DNA from: JAMZMI01 sp964353015
GTDB taxonomy: Bacteria; Bacteroidota; Bacteroidia; Cytophagales; Cyclobacteriaceae
Direction of reading: 5' to 3'
NCBI GenBank assembly: GCA_964353015.1
Contig: CAYGUA010000005.1
Coordinates: 1-64,000, forward strand
DNA length: 64,000 bases
The notes under the pieces were generated by a model. The model did not search any database. It worked only from the letters and a program-made list of their open reading frames with translations, and was not told where the DNA came from. Below are positions 24,753 to 33,858 of this stretch, piece after piece (position 1 is the stretch's first letter; every line of letters begins with the position of its first letter). Both the position numbers and the translations under genes were made by a program.

Positions 24753-27700
24753 TTAATTCAATATTACACGGATAGTTTTAGAAATGTTTTGATTTTTGAT
24801 TTCCAAAAAATAAACACCCGAATGAATGGCAAATCGATCAAATGATAATTTTAGATTTTCAGAAGTAAAATCACCATCAAACAACTCAGAAACCAATTTC
24901 CCACTTAAATCATAAAGACTGACACTACCATGAGAATCCTTAAAATCAACCAAATTCAAGTATCCAAAATTTGATGTGGGATTGGGATAAAATAGAAATC
25001 CGGAAGTTTCAGATACGTTATTTAAGATTTCATAAGTAGTGTTTTTGGCACCTGGCGTTCCACCATTTTCCAAAGCAATCCAATTTTCACTTGAACTATT
25101 ATCTCTATTCGGATTGTTCAGGCCAATTGAATAATTATCACCATCCAATGCGGGCCAGGGAGCTGTGGAAGAATAACAAACCTCATCCCGTAAAGCACCA
25201 TTGGCGTCATAGAGCATCACACATTCACTATTGGATGACAATCCGAATTCAAAACTTCCAATTACCTTGATTTCCGAATTGCTCACAGATTTAAATTCGG
25301 ATGCATCTTTAGCAACAACTAAAAATTCACCAAAAGCTAAAGAAACACCTTGGGGAATACTAAATGTATTGCCCGCATCATCCATAAGACTCCACCCTGA
25401 CAAATCGATACTGGTCTCGCTATTATTTGTCAATTCTACCCAATCATCTGTATTATTCAAATCAGAAGATTTGTATTTTATCTCGTTGATAACGACATCA
25501 ATATCATTTTCGTCTCCTGCTGCAAAAATGGCCTTTAGGATTATCTGTTCTGAAGGATCAATTTCCAATCTAGTATCCCTAGCAGTTGAGTATCCCTCCC
25601 ATCCTACAAATAAATTCCCTGGCTTTGGTACAGCCGTTATTTCAATTGGAACTCCATTAAAATAATATCCAGACCATTTTTCATCCTCTAATTCAAGTGA
25701 ATTGACTCGAATAAATCCTTTTTCAGTATCAGGATTCAGAAAAGTGATTAGATTTTTTGTGATACTAAACTCCTGCTCTAAAAATCCCCAAACGTATCCA
25801 TCTCTCACATTTGCGAAGTTTTTAATCGTAGATATTTCATAATTCCAATTGCTCAGACTACTTCCCCATTTAGACCCGTGATTACCAATTTCATCTTTGA
25901 TCAAACCTGAAAACTTATTAATCTCCGCAACTACATTGGTTGATTTATAGGTGGTATTGAGCTCATCAGCAAAAAAATTAAGAAAATCAGTCTTGAAAGA
26001 TTGGTTTTGGATGAGTCTTCTCAGTAGCAAAGTAGACCAGGGTGGATTCGGCCAATCAGGCCCATTTGTAGCCAAAGCTGCTTTTAAATTATTTCCACTA
26101 TTTCCTTCTCCAAAAATATTGAATGAAAAATCTCTATCGTAACTGATCCATTTCCATATGGCTCCTGGTTTATCTTCTCTCCAAAATTTGATATTGTTCC
26201 CAGGCCAGTCAATGTTATTTATGAAAATATTAACCACTTGATATTTAATGAAATTTTGGACATCCATCTGAGTTTGAACATACTCGTATTTTTCATCCAG
26301 AGCCATGTTATTGAGGTTGATAAAATTGCGCATCGCAATAAAATGAGCGTTATCACCTTCCAGCGTATAACCATTTGCTTCTAAAAGCTGAATATTTGCA
26401 GCCTTAATACCATGATGTTCAGCTAAAAAATCCTCATTAACCTTTTCTCGGATGTTTAAGATGCCCCAATATTCTCCATTCAGATATGCTACTGAAGGTC
26501 GGAATACTTGTTGATCTATATCTTCATGCACAAGCGAAGTGATAAAACCATCTCTAATCATGGTTCTATTCCAATCATTACCAGAATTTCTAAGAACCAG
26601 GCTATGATATACTTCCATATCCTGTTCCGGAAAAACCCGATAATTAAGATCTCCTTCATAATTATCTCTGAAATGAATAGCAAATGATTTTTGGTCATTC
26701 GCACGCGACCAAGCACCAAATATTTTAGCTCCTGCATTCATGGAAAATCCTCCTCCATCAGGCTCAATTAATTGAATGTTAATCGGAATCTCCCAGTCCA
26801 TCCAAAAATTCGCTCCAAAATGAGGTATATTTTGTTCAGCATTTGGTCCGAGTACGTAAATGCCCGTTTCCCAATTCCATAGATTTTCCGAATCTGTACT
26901 AATCGACACTATTGGCAAATCACCATGCGAGACGTTTATCAAATAAGTTTGACTACACATTTTACCCGGCAACTTCCCTGATTCCGTGACCATAGCGTTG
27001 ATAACAGTGGTTTTTTCAATGAGAATTGGAGTATCATATATTTGACTTAGTGTGGTTGGTGTTGACCCATCCAAAGTGTAATAGATCGTGCTTTCATTTT
27101 CAGCTGCATTTAGAATGAGCGAAACATTAGTTTGATATATGCCGCCTAAAGTTGAAAAAATAACATCTCCAGAAAATCCATTATTTGCTTCCAAAGCATT
27201 CATTTTTCCTGGTGATGGTTCAATAAAAAAACCAAAATTCTCGCTTCCATCAGGAGCACGACCATATGACAAATCTGATTTGATTGGTCCGATCTGCAAC
27301 GAGTCTTCATGTGAGCCGTCAGGTTTTGTTACATAGATAGTTTCACCCTCATTTGAAAGTTTAAAATCTGAATGGAGCCCCCCGAATTTGGGAAAATTTA
27401 ATAATTCAGCAGTTTCATATGCTCCGCTTGATACATGACCGATGGACAAAAAAGGAATCGCTGTTAAATCTGAAGAACCAGTACTATGATTGTGAATTTG
27501 AATCGCGAGAACATTTTGTCCTTCCAACAAAACACCAGATAGTCCGCCAAGATCAAATCTATCTGGGGCAAGACCTTGATACATTCCCGCCTCATGATCA
27601 AAATTATCAGCAGGTTGATTGAATGATGGACTACCATCAGAACTTGTATTGGCTCTAGCTACTTCTTGTCCATTGATATAAGCTACAAATGCATCGTCAT

Positions 27701-28250
27701 AATCGATATCCAAAATCAAACCTCCAATATCTGTCAAATCGGCTATTTCAAAAGATTTGCGTATGAATACAGACATGATACCGGGAAGAATAGTAGCATC
27801 ATCATTGTCTCCATAACCAAAACCACTTGCACCAATGGACCATTCAGAATCATCAAATTCCAAATTTTTCCAATCCGCATCTGGTTCTTGAGTTGGCACT
27901 AAATATTGCCAATTATCTCCTTCAGTAATAATTGTCTCCCAGTTTAAAGTGAGGTTAGTTCGGTTTTTATCTGATGCGAAAATCAGCAAATGCCCACCTG
28001 CACTTAAGGTCATGACAGGAAAAATCCATCTTGAATCTTTTTTGTCTGACAAACCATAACCTGTCAAATCAATGTCACTGTTGCTCTTATTGTATAGCTC
28101 TACCCAGTCGGGAAAATCACTGTCTTCATCCTGTAGTGAGGTTTTATTTGAAGTCATCACCTCATTGATGACTATGTTTTGTGCAACCGCATTCAGGCTT
28201 AAAAGGAAAGCAAATAACAATAAGTAAATAATGTTGAAGAATGCTTTCAT
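24753..28250 (-). CDS. Secreted CotH-kinase / lamin-tail protein with T9SS sorting domain
   Basis: It has 1165 residues. After a signal peptide (about 1-23) come: a lamin-tail domain (VINEVMTSNKTSLQDED, then PDWVELYN); a beta-sandwich with FGYGDNDD and YINGQEVARAN; a chitobiase C-terminal-like domain (TIYYTLDGSTPT); and a CotH-type kinase domain with LNGEYWGILNIREKVNEDFL and WKWISYDRDFSFN. A second lamin-tail domain (VVINEIKYKSSDL, WVELTNNSE) begins near residue 920, and a T9SS sorting domain (FYPNPTSN to the end) closes it. CotH proteins are atypical kinases known from spore coats, where they phosphorylate secreted proteins; here the enzyme would act at or outside the cell surface. The substrate is unknown. 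Possible roles include calcium binding or matrix formation, which is inference. Confidence 0.9.
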   Translation of the reverse strand: MKAFFNIIYLLLFAFLLSLNAVAQNIVINEVMTSNKTSLQDEDSDFPDWVELYNKSNSDIDLTGYGLSDKKDSRWIFPVMTLSAGGHLLIFASDKNRTNLTLNWETIITEGDNWQYLVPTQEPDADWKNLEFDDSEWSIGASGFGYGDNDDATILPGIMSVFIRKSFEIADLTDIGGLILDIDYDDAFVAYINGQEVARANTSSDGSPSFNQPADNFDHEAGMYQGLAPDRFDLGGLSGVLLEGQNVLAIQIHNHSTGSSDLTAIPFLSIGHVSSGAYETAELLNFPKFGGLHSDFKLSNEGETIYVTKPDGSHEDSLQIGPIKSDLSYGRAPDGSENFGFFIEPSPGKMNALEANNGFSGDVIFSTLGGIYQTNVSLILNAAENESTIYYTLDGSTPTTLSQIYDTPILIEKTTVINAMVTESGKLPGKMCSQTYLINVSHGDLPIVSISTDSENLWNWETGIYVLGPNAEQNIPHFGANFWMDWEIPINIQLIEPDGGGFSMNAGAKIFGAWSRANDQKSFAIHFRDNYEGDLNYRVFPEQDMEVYHSLVLRNSGNDWNRTMIRDGFITSLVHEDIDQQVFRPSVAYLNGEYWGILNIREKVNEDFLAEHHGIKAANIQLLEANGYTLEGDNAHFIAMRNFINLNNMALDEKYEYVQTQMDVQNFIKYQVVNIFINNIDWPGNNIKFWREDKPGAIWKWISYDRDFSFNIFGEGNSGNNLKAALATNGPDWPNPPWSTLLLRRLIQNQSFKTDFLNFFADELNTTYKSTNVVAEINKFSGLIKDEIGNHGSKWGSSLSNWNYEISTIKNFANVRDGYVWGFLEQEFSITKNLITFLNPDTEKGFIRVNSLELEDEKWSGYYFNGVPIEITAVPKPGNLFVGWEGYSTARDTRLEIDPSEQIILKAIFAAGDENDIDVVINEIKYKSSDLNNTDDWVELTNNSETSIDLSGWSLMDDAGNTFSIPQGVSLAFGEFLVVAKDASEFKSVSNSEIKVIGSFEFGLSSNSECVMLYDANGALRDEVCYSSTAPWPALDGDNYSIGLNNPNRDNSSSENWIALENGGTPGAKNTTYEILNNVSETSGFLFYPNPTSNFGYLNLVDFKDSHGSVSLYDLSGKLVSELFDGDFTSENLKLSFDRFAIHSGVYFLEIKNQNISKTIRVILN

Positions 28251-28395
28251 AGACTTTTCAGGTGTATCAATACGCTCACAACAGAAGCAGGATTTAATTT
28301 GTTCGTGAATTTAGGCAATTATAATTCTTCTCATATCAAAACAAACTTGTCTGATTAATAGAGTCATTAGATGTAGCGTATTCAAAACAGAGCAT

Positions 28396-28425
28396 AAAAA
28401 AAGGGACTCGAAAGTCCCTTTTTTT
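28396..28425. terminator. Bidirectional Rho-independent terminator
   Basis: AAAAAAAGGGACT (28396-28408), loop CGAA, AGTCCCTTTTTTT (28413-28425): a perfect 13-bp stem with A- and T-tracts on both sides. It ends the TonB receptor transcript on the minus strand, 15 nt past the stop codon, and separates it from the CotH gene. Confidence 0.9.
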
Positions 28426-28440
28426 AACAAATTAAGTTTT

Positions 28441-31400
28441 CTATTCAAAAATATATCTCAATCCGACTTGCATTCTCCAAATCGATTGACTGTTACTTAT
28501 ATTCCATGGCTCTTCCCTGTCTACATAATCATAAATCGGACGTCCAGTTGTCGCATCAAATCCTTCCTGATTTAGAAGGTTGTATGTATTAAACTGTACA
28601 TTGTAGATCCTTCCCCATCCCTTATTCAACAGATTAGCTACATTTTCAATATCCAATGATACTTGTAATTTATTATCATTGCCACCAGCCTTAATTTTGA
28701 ATTCTTGCATGATTCTCATGTCAATTGTAGAAGTCCAAGGGCTTCTTGCACCATTTCGCTCTGCTATTTTACCTCTGTTTTCACTTAAATAATCATCCTT
28801 TTCGATAAAAGCATCTAATTGAGCCCAAAGCTCATCTTGTGTAGCCTGATCATAAGCCGTATCATTATCTCCAAAAATAATTTCACTTTGGTTGGCTGGT
28901 ATGTACACTTGATCGTTTCCAGATGACCCATCGCCATTCAAATCTCCATTAACCAAATAAGTAAATGGTGACCCTGATTGAGCATTAAAGAAAACTCCGA
29001 TTGAAGTATTCGCATAGTCAGAATATTGAAAAACATAGTTAAAATTAGCCATGATTCTATGTCTCAAATCCCAAACAGCATAGCTCAATATCGGTTGATT
29101 TGGACTACCTGGAGTTGGATTAAATTCCCAGCCTGAATTGGCCGTGGTGTGCGTTCCTCCATTCACATCTTTCGAAACGCCATAAGTATACGCAGCTGTT
29201 GCGGCAAAATTATTTGACCATGCTTTGTTTAACTGACCAGTAAAGCTGTATTGATAACCTTTATTGGTATTGGTAAGAAGATACACATCAAAGAAATTAT
29301 TATTAATCTGATCTTCAGAGTAGGTTGGTCGGTTTTCTTCTGTAGGTATAGTACCATCAGCAGCCCCCAACTGTAGATTTTGATATTGAATGGCATTGAT
29401 TGTATTCGAATAAATTGCTTCAAATGTACCAGTCATCCCAAATGGCAATTTCATGTCAATAGCCAAATTAGATCTCAAAGTCTGAGGCATTTTTAAGTCT
29501 TTATCTAATGCATCAATCTGTGAAGTTGGGGAATTTGCCTGAAGTCTTTCAATTTCTGCTTTCACTGCAGGATCATCTATGCTACTAGCTCCTATTGAAT
29601 TAGCAATGTAGTATTCATAAGTTCGGTTTCCGTCCAATGGATAAAATGGAACATTACCAACTGAACCAGAATTTCCTCTCACGCTTAACGTTGAAATTGT
29701 AGCGCCTGCGTTAGTATATGCATTAGAAATCCAAACAAATGGAACCCTACCCGTGAATACTCCAATACCTCCTCTCAACTGAATTGAATTATCACCTTTT
29801 ACATCATAATTAAATCCAACTCGAGGAGACCATAACAATTGTCCGCTTGGTACGTTTTCCGTTTTTCTGTTAAACTCCTGCTCGAATAAAGGATTAGCAG
29901 TGGGCTTGTCGATGAATATTGGAATATCTAACCTTAACCCAGCCGTCACTTTTAATTGGTTGTTAACTGACCATTCATCCTGAACATAAAAACCTGATTG
30001 AAGAAAGTTAAGATCTGCAGGTTGGAATCTATCATTGTAATAATCAAGAGAATAAGCTACTCTGAATCTATTATTTGAATTACCATTAAAGGTATCTCCC
30101 AAGAAATCATCTAAATCAGCAAATTCATAATGTCCGTTATATCTGTTGACAAATGAGTTGTAAATATGGAACCACTCATTGTGCGTACCAAAAGTGATAA
30201 CATGCTTATTCTTGAATAATGTAAAGTTGTTGGTTAACTGACCAATACTTTGCTCTAACTCATTCCCCACTGAACTCCTCTGAGATCCTGCTCTGATTGT
30301 GTTACCACTTTCTCTTATGTCAATATGAGGAAAGAGCGGACCATAGTCATCAAGATTCCTTTCACGATTGATAGAAGTGTATCCGATGATCAAGTTATTG
30401 GACATATTATCACCAAGTCTACTTCTTAATTCCAATATGGTTGAGTTGCTGGTTACATCATTTAAATAACCATTGTTTGAAAACTCTAAAGTCGATTGAC
30501 TTCTTGAAATATTCTCATCTGTGGCATGCAAAAAGCTATGTCGCAACGAAACCTGATGATTCTCATTAATATTCCAATCAATCTTACCAAAAAGCTTTGT
30601 GTTTTCAGATTTGGGTACTAATGCGCCATAACTTCCAGGGTCATAACCATAGTTATTGATCAAGTGATTTCTAATCTGATCTGCCGTTTCAGTACTTACA
30701 AAAGATACATTGGCCGGAACGTTTGTTCCATAACCATCTAAAGTAGCCTGATTCACTAACCCAATCTGATTTGGGGTTTCTGCTCTTTGTAATTCGGCAC
30801 TTGCGAAGAAGAAAACTTTATCTTTAATTATTGGCCCGCCAACTCGTGCACCATATTGCTTATTAAAAAATGGAGCTTGTTTAGTAGGGTTGTCTCCTAT
30901 CGTTTTACCAGCAAGATTTTCACTTCTCGTATAATAATAAGCAGAGCCATCAAAGCTGTTCGATCCACTTCTGGTAATGGCATTGATACCTCCTCCTGTA
31001 AATGATCCTTTGGTGACATCATATGGAGCAACTAGAATAGTAATTTGTTCAATCGCATCCAAACTAATTGGCTCTGACCCGGCGCTACTACCTGGTAAAC
31101 CATCCGAGTTCAATCCAAATGCATCGTTATTTACTGCTCCATCTATAGTCACATTGTTGAACCTACTATTACTACCAGCAATCGAAAGACCTCCATTTCC
31201 GACTCCCGATGCTGCTTGTGGTGTCAATCGGGCAAAATCCTCAATCGATCTATTAATCGATGGGTTGGTATTAATTGTCTCAGTCGAAACGTTTGTGGAA
31301 GCACCAGTACGACCAGCATTGATTATATCATCTGTCTCAGCTACAATAACAACTTCTGATAATTGCTCAGATGCTTCATTAAGGTCGAAATCAAGATTTC

Positions 31401-31713
31401 TTTTCTCTCCCAATTTTAAAAAAACATTATCAATGGAAGCTCCATCGAAACCAATATATGTAACCGTTATTTTGTAAGGCCCTCCCGCTCTAACTGTTGG
31501 AAAGAAATAATAACCATCCAAGTTGGTTACATTTCCGTATTGTGTTCCTGTAGGAGTGTGTATAGCTACCACTGTAGCTCCAACTAATGACTCATTGTTG
31601 GTATCAGCGACACGGCCATTTATTGCCGCGCTTGTAGATCCCTGGCTATAACCTACCATCGCAATCATTACGAGGGAAATAGTCAGTATTAGTTTTTGTA
31701 GATTTTTTTTCAT
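28441..31713 (-). CDS. Oar-like TonB-dependent outer-membrane receptor
   Basis: It has 1090 residues. A signal peptide (1-23, ending GYSQG) is followed by a carboxypeptidase-regulatory-like domain (NGRVADTNNESLVGATVVAI, then YITVTYIGF-type strands), a plug domain (about 125-245, with GGLSIAGSNSRFNNVTIDGA) and a large beta-barrel ending in an aromatic-rich strand (GLRYIFE). This layout equals the Oar family of Myxococcus and Bacteroidota, which are receptor-like proteins without a paired SusD; no SusD gene is adjacent. The substrate is unknown. A promoter-like -7 box lies 29 nt upstream and a strong terminator follows. Confidence 0.9.
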   Translation of the reverse strand: MKKNLQKLILTISLVMIAMVGYSQGSTSAAINGRVADTNNESLVGATVVAIHTPTGTQYGNVTNLDGYYFFPTVRAGGPYKITVTYIGFDGASIDNVFLKLGEKRNLDFDLNEASEQLSEVVIVAETDDIINAGRTGASTNVSTETINTNPSINRSIEDFARLTPQAASGVGNGGLSIAGSNSRFNNVTIDGAVNNDAFGLNSDGLPGSSAGSEPISLDAIEQITILVAPYDVTKGSFTGGGINAITRSGSNSFDGSAYYYTRSENLAGKTIGDNPTKQAPFFNKQYGARVGGPIIKDKVFFFASAELQRAETPNQIGLVNQATLDGYGTNVPANVSFVSTETADQIRNHLINNYGYDPGSYGALVPKSENTKLFGKIDWNINENHQVSLRHSFLHATDENISRSQSTLEFSNNGYLNDVTSNSTILELRSRLGDNMSNNLIIGYTSINRERNLDDYGPLFPHIDIRESGNTIRAGSQRSSVGNELEQSIGQLTNNFTLFKNKHVITFGTHNEWFHIYNSFVNRYNGHYEFADLDDFLGDTFNGNSNNRFRVAYSLDYYNDRFQPADLNFLQSGFYVQDEWSVNNQLKVTAGLRLDIPIFIDKPTANPLFEQEFNRKTENVPSGQLLWSPRVGFNYDVKGDNSIQLRGGIGVFTGRVPFVWISNAYTNAGATISTLSVRGNSGSVGNVPFYPLDGNRTYEYYIANSIGASSIDDPAVKAEIERLQANSPTSQIDALDKDLKMPQTLRSNLAIDMKLPFGMTGTFEAIYSNTINAIQYQNLQLGAADGTIPTEENRPTYSEDQINNNFFDVYLLTNTNKGYQYSFTGQLNKAWSNNFAATAAYTYGVSKDVNGGTHTTANSGWEFNPTPGSPNQPILSYAVWDLRHRIMANFNYVFQYSDYANTSIGVFFNAQSGSPFTYLVNGDLNGDGSSGNDQVYIPANQSEIIFGDNDTAYDQATQDELWAQLDAFIEKDDYLSENRGKIAERNGARSPWTSTIDMRIMQEFKIKAGGNDNKLQVSLDIENVANLLNKGWGRIYNVQFNTYNLLNQEGFDATTGRPIYDYVDREEPWNISNSQSIWRMQVGLRYIFE

Positions 31714-31741
31714 AAAAGTTTGGTTGATGGTTTTTTCGATC

Positions 31742-31749
31742 CAAAAATA
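31742..31749 (-). promoter_or_regulatory. Candidate -7 promoter box of the Oar-like gene
   Basis: On the minus strand TATTTTTG (31749-31742) fits TAnnTTTG and lies 28 nt before the start codon. The only nearby TTG (31767-31765) is 15 nt upstream, short of the usual 19-21, so the -33 element is uncertain. Confidence 0.4.
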
Positions 31750-31983
31750 ACTTTAAAATTCTAACAAGGTTTTTTCATAAGATTAATTTTTGACCGCCGA
31801 TTTAATAAACTCTTAAAATTGAAATGCCTGTTATTGAATAATTCTCATCAAAATGTTAAATTCAATATGAATTGATGTTATTGACAGAATATAAAATTGG
31901 TGTATTTGGGAAAATGCAAAATTTAATGTGCTTTAAAAAAATCTATATTTTTTCACACTTAACATTACAATAATGAAGCGGCA

Positions 31984-32799
31984 TCAATCAGGTTGGTACA
32001 TTTTGATTGCCTCCCTTACTGATCCATGCTTTTTCAAAAGATTAACCGCTTTTTCCTCAGTCAAAGAAAATGCCTCCATAAGCATCTGAGCACCTCGTAT
32101 TTCGAGTTTTTTATTAGTCAATTGCATATCGACCATTCGGTTTCCTTTCACCCTACCGAGCTTCACCATCAATGAAGTAGAGATCATATTTAGAATCATT
32201 TTCTGCGCTGTACCGGATTTCATTCTCGTGCTTCCTGTTATAAACTCTGGCCCAACTTTTACTTCAACTGGTTTGGATGAAATACTCCCTATCGGTGATC
32301 CTGGATTACATGTAATACATCCTGTCAACAATTGATTTTCATTGGCTTTTTTAATGCCTCCAAGCACATATGGTGTAGTGCCGGATGCGGCTATGCCAAT
32401 CACAGAATCCAGTGCATTGGGTTGATAGATTGCAAGATCCAGCCATGCCTGATTTTCATTGTCTTCTGCAAACTCAACTGCCTTTCTAATGGCAATATCA
32501 CCTCCAGCTATTATTCCAATAACTAAATCATAAGAAACACCAAAGGTGGGTGGGCATTCGGAAGCATCCAAAATACCAAGACGTCCACTTGTGCCAGAGC
32601 CAATGTAAAAAAGTCTACCTCCTGCTTTCATCCTTTCGAATACTGCATCAACAAGATTTTCAATCTCTGATAATTTCTGCCGGACGCTTTCAGCTACCGA
32701 AGCATCTTCATGATTAATTGATGCCAAAATCTGACTAGTCGACATTTTTTCTATGTCAGAATAGTTCGATTCATTTTCTGTGATAGGTAGCTTAGCCAT
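31984..32799 (-). CDS. murQ: N-acetylmuramic acid 6-phosphate etherase MurQ
   Basis: It has 271 residues, slightly short of the usual 300. It is an SIS-fold enzyme with FYIGSGTSGRLGILDASECP (64-83) and the sugar-binding TGSTRMKSGTAQK. It cleaves the lactyl ether of MurNAc-6-phosphate to give GlcNAc-6-phosphate, a step in recycling cell-wall sugar. The start overlaps the stop of the upstream sugar-kinase gene by 8 nt, so the two are likely made together. The first 20 residues are shorter than in the E. coli enzyme, which may explain the length. It is the last gene of the mutS2 operon. Confidence 0.95.
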   Translation of the reverse strand: MAKLPITENESNYSDIEKMSTSQILASINHEDASVAESVRQKLSEIENLVDAVFERMKAGGRLFYIGSGTSGRLGILDASECPPTFGVSYDLVIGIIAGGDIAIRKAVEFAEDNENQAWLDLAIYQPNALDSVIGIAASGTTPYVLGGIKKANENQLLTGCITCNPGSPIGSISSKPVEVKVGPEFITGSTRMKSGTAQKMILNMISTSLMVKLGRVKGNRMVDMQLTNKKLEIRGAQMLMEAFSLTEEKAVNLLKKHGSVREAIKMYQPD

Positions 32800-33631
32800 G
32801 TTGCTGATGATATTGGGTTAATTCATCAATTGGTGCTTGGATTACCCGATCGATATATAGGTCGTATTCAGAGCCTGCCTTTTTAAGAATTTCTTCAAAA
32901 TAAAAGGCAACTGATCCTACAAATCTCCACGGCAATTCTTTCTCATGAATAAAATGGTTATGAAAAGAATCAAAGAAATGCATGAAGGCTTTATAAATCA
33001 GGTGATAAATATATGGATGATTTTGATGGTCACTTAAAAATTCGCAATAGGCAGCAATGGCTCTGTTGGGACGTAATCCACCATAAATTGTATTTAAAAT
33101 TTTGCGTTCATTAAATTCAGGAAACCTATAATAAAATGACTCCTTTAATTCCTCAGGAATCTGATCACGAAGTACGCGCTTTATCAATTCCTTTCCTAAA
33201 TAAAATCCACTGCCCTCATCTCCCAGCACATATCCCAATGAAGGCACCCGATATTGAATATTGCCAGACTCATACCTACCAAGCGCGGAACCTGTACCAA
33301 GGATTCCAATCATGCCTGATTCTTGTCCAAACAAAGCCTTTCCTGCTGCCAATAAATCAGAAGCAATTTGGATCTCGGCATTTGTAAATATCTTATTTAG
33401 TTCGGAAATAATCGGTGTTTGATCCATTTCCTGATTGATACCAGCTCCGTAGAAATATAGCTTTTTTACCTGTTCCTTAATTGTCAAAAACTGCGATTCT
33501 ATCTGAGATAAATAAACGGAATCGAAATTAACAACCGGATTGAAACCACCTGAAGAGATACTCTTAATACCAACGTCGGATAATAAGCGCCAGTCTGTTT
33601 TGGTACTGCCCGCTTCGGCCACTAAAATCAT
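32792..33631 (-). CDS. BadF/BadG-type N-acetylglucosamine kinase
   Basis: It has 279 residues. The ASKHA ATPase fold is shown by MILVAEAGSTKTDWRLL at the N-terminus (phosphate 1 loop, D13), the second phosphate loop GILGTGSALGRYE, and GDEGSGFYLGKEL. The family phosphorylates N-acetylglucosamine or related amino sugars. Next to murQ it fits recovery of wall amino sugars: MurNAc-6-P to GlcNAc-6-P, and free GlcNAc to GlcNAc-6-P. It overlaps murQ by 8 nt and the cytochrome b5-fold gene upstream by 4 nt. Exact substrate not proven. Confidence 0.85.
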   Translation of the reverse strand: MILVAEAGSTKTDWRLLSDVGIKSISSGGFNPVVNFDSVYLSQIESQFLTIKEQVKKLYFYGAGINQEMDQTPIISELNKIFTNAEIQIASDLLAAGKALFGQESGMIGILGTGSALGRYESGNIQYRVPSLGYVLGDEGSGFYLGKELIKRVLRDQIPEELKESFYYRFPEFNERKILNTIYGGLRPNRAIAAYCEFLSDHQNHPYIYHLIYKAFMHFFDSFHNHFIHEKELPWRFVGSVAFYFEEILKKAGSEYDLYIDRVIQAPIDELTQYHQQHG

Positions 33632-33858
33632 ATCTCTAGTTTACCAATTTGCGTGAATTTTTCAAAAACTTTCTCTGTATGAGGTGCGTCAGGTAACTCA
33701 TCTGTAAGATCCTGACCAGCCCAATGCTCATAATGTTTACCATCTCTCCACAATCTGGAAAGGGTCACATCATAAATGATCCCTTGATAAGCCACCCAAA
33801 TCTCCTCTCGATCCGATCCATTTCTTAATGCGAGTTGAGCACGGCTATAAGTTTTCAT
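33628..33858 (-). CDS. Small cytochrome b5-fold heme-binding protein
   Basis: It has 76 residues, only one domain. YSRAQLALRNGSDREEIWVA leads to YQGIIYDVTLSRLWRDG, then KHYEHWAGQDLTDEL and DAPHTEKVFEKF. The two His in GKHYEHW and APHTE stand where the axial heme ligands of the prokaryotic cytochrome b5-like family lie. No signal peptide or membrane anchor is seen, so the protein is cytoplasmic. It may bind heme or a steroid-like ligand. It is locked between mutS2 and the sugar kinase by 4-nt overlaps on both sides, an unexpected place for an electron carrier. Confidence 0.85.
   Translation of the reverse strand: MKTYSRAQLALRNGSDREEIWVAYQGIIYDVTLSRLWRDGKHYEHWAGQDLTDELPDAPHTEKVFEKFTQIGKLEI

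Noticed and set aside
28441..31713. SusCD polysaccharide-utilization locus
   Set aside because: The TonB receptor has no SusD neighbour and no glycoside hydrolase genes around it; the domain layout fits Oar instead.
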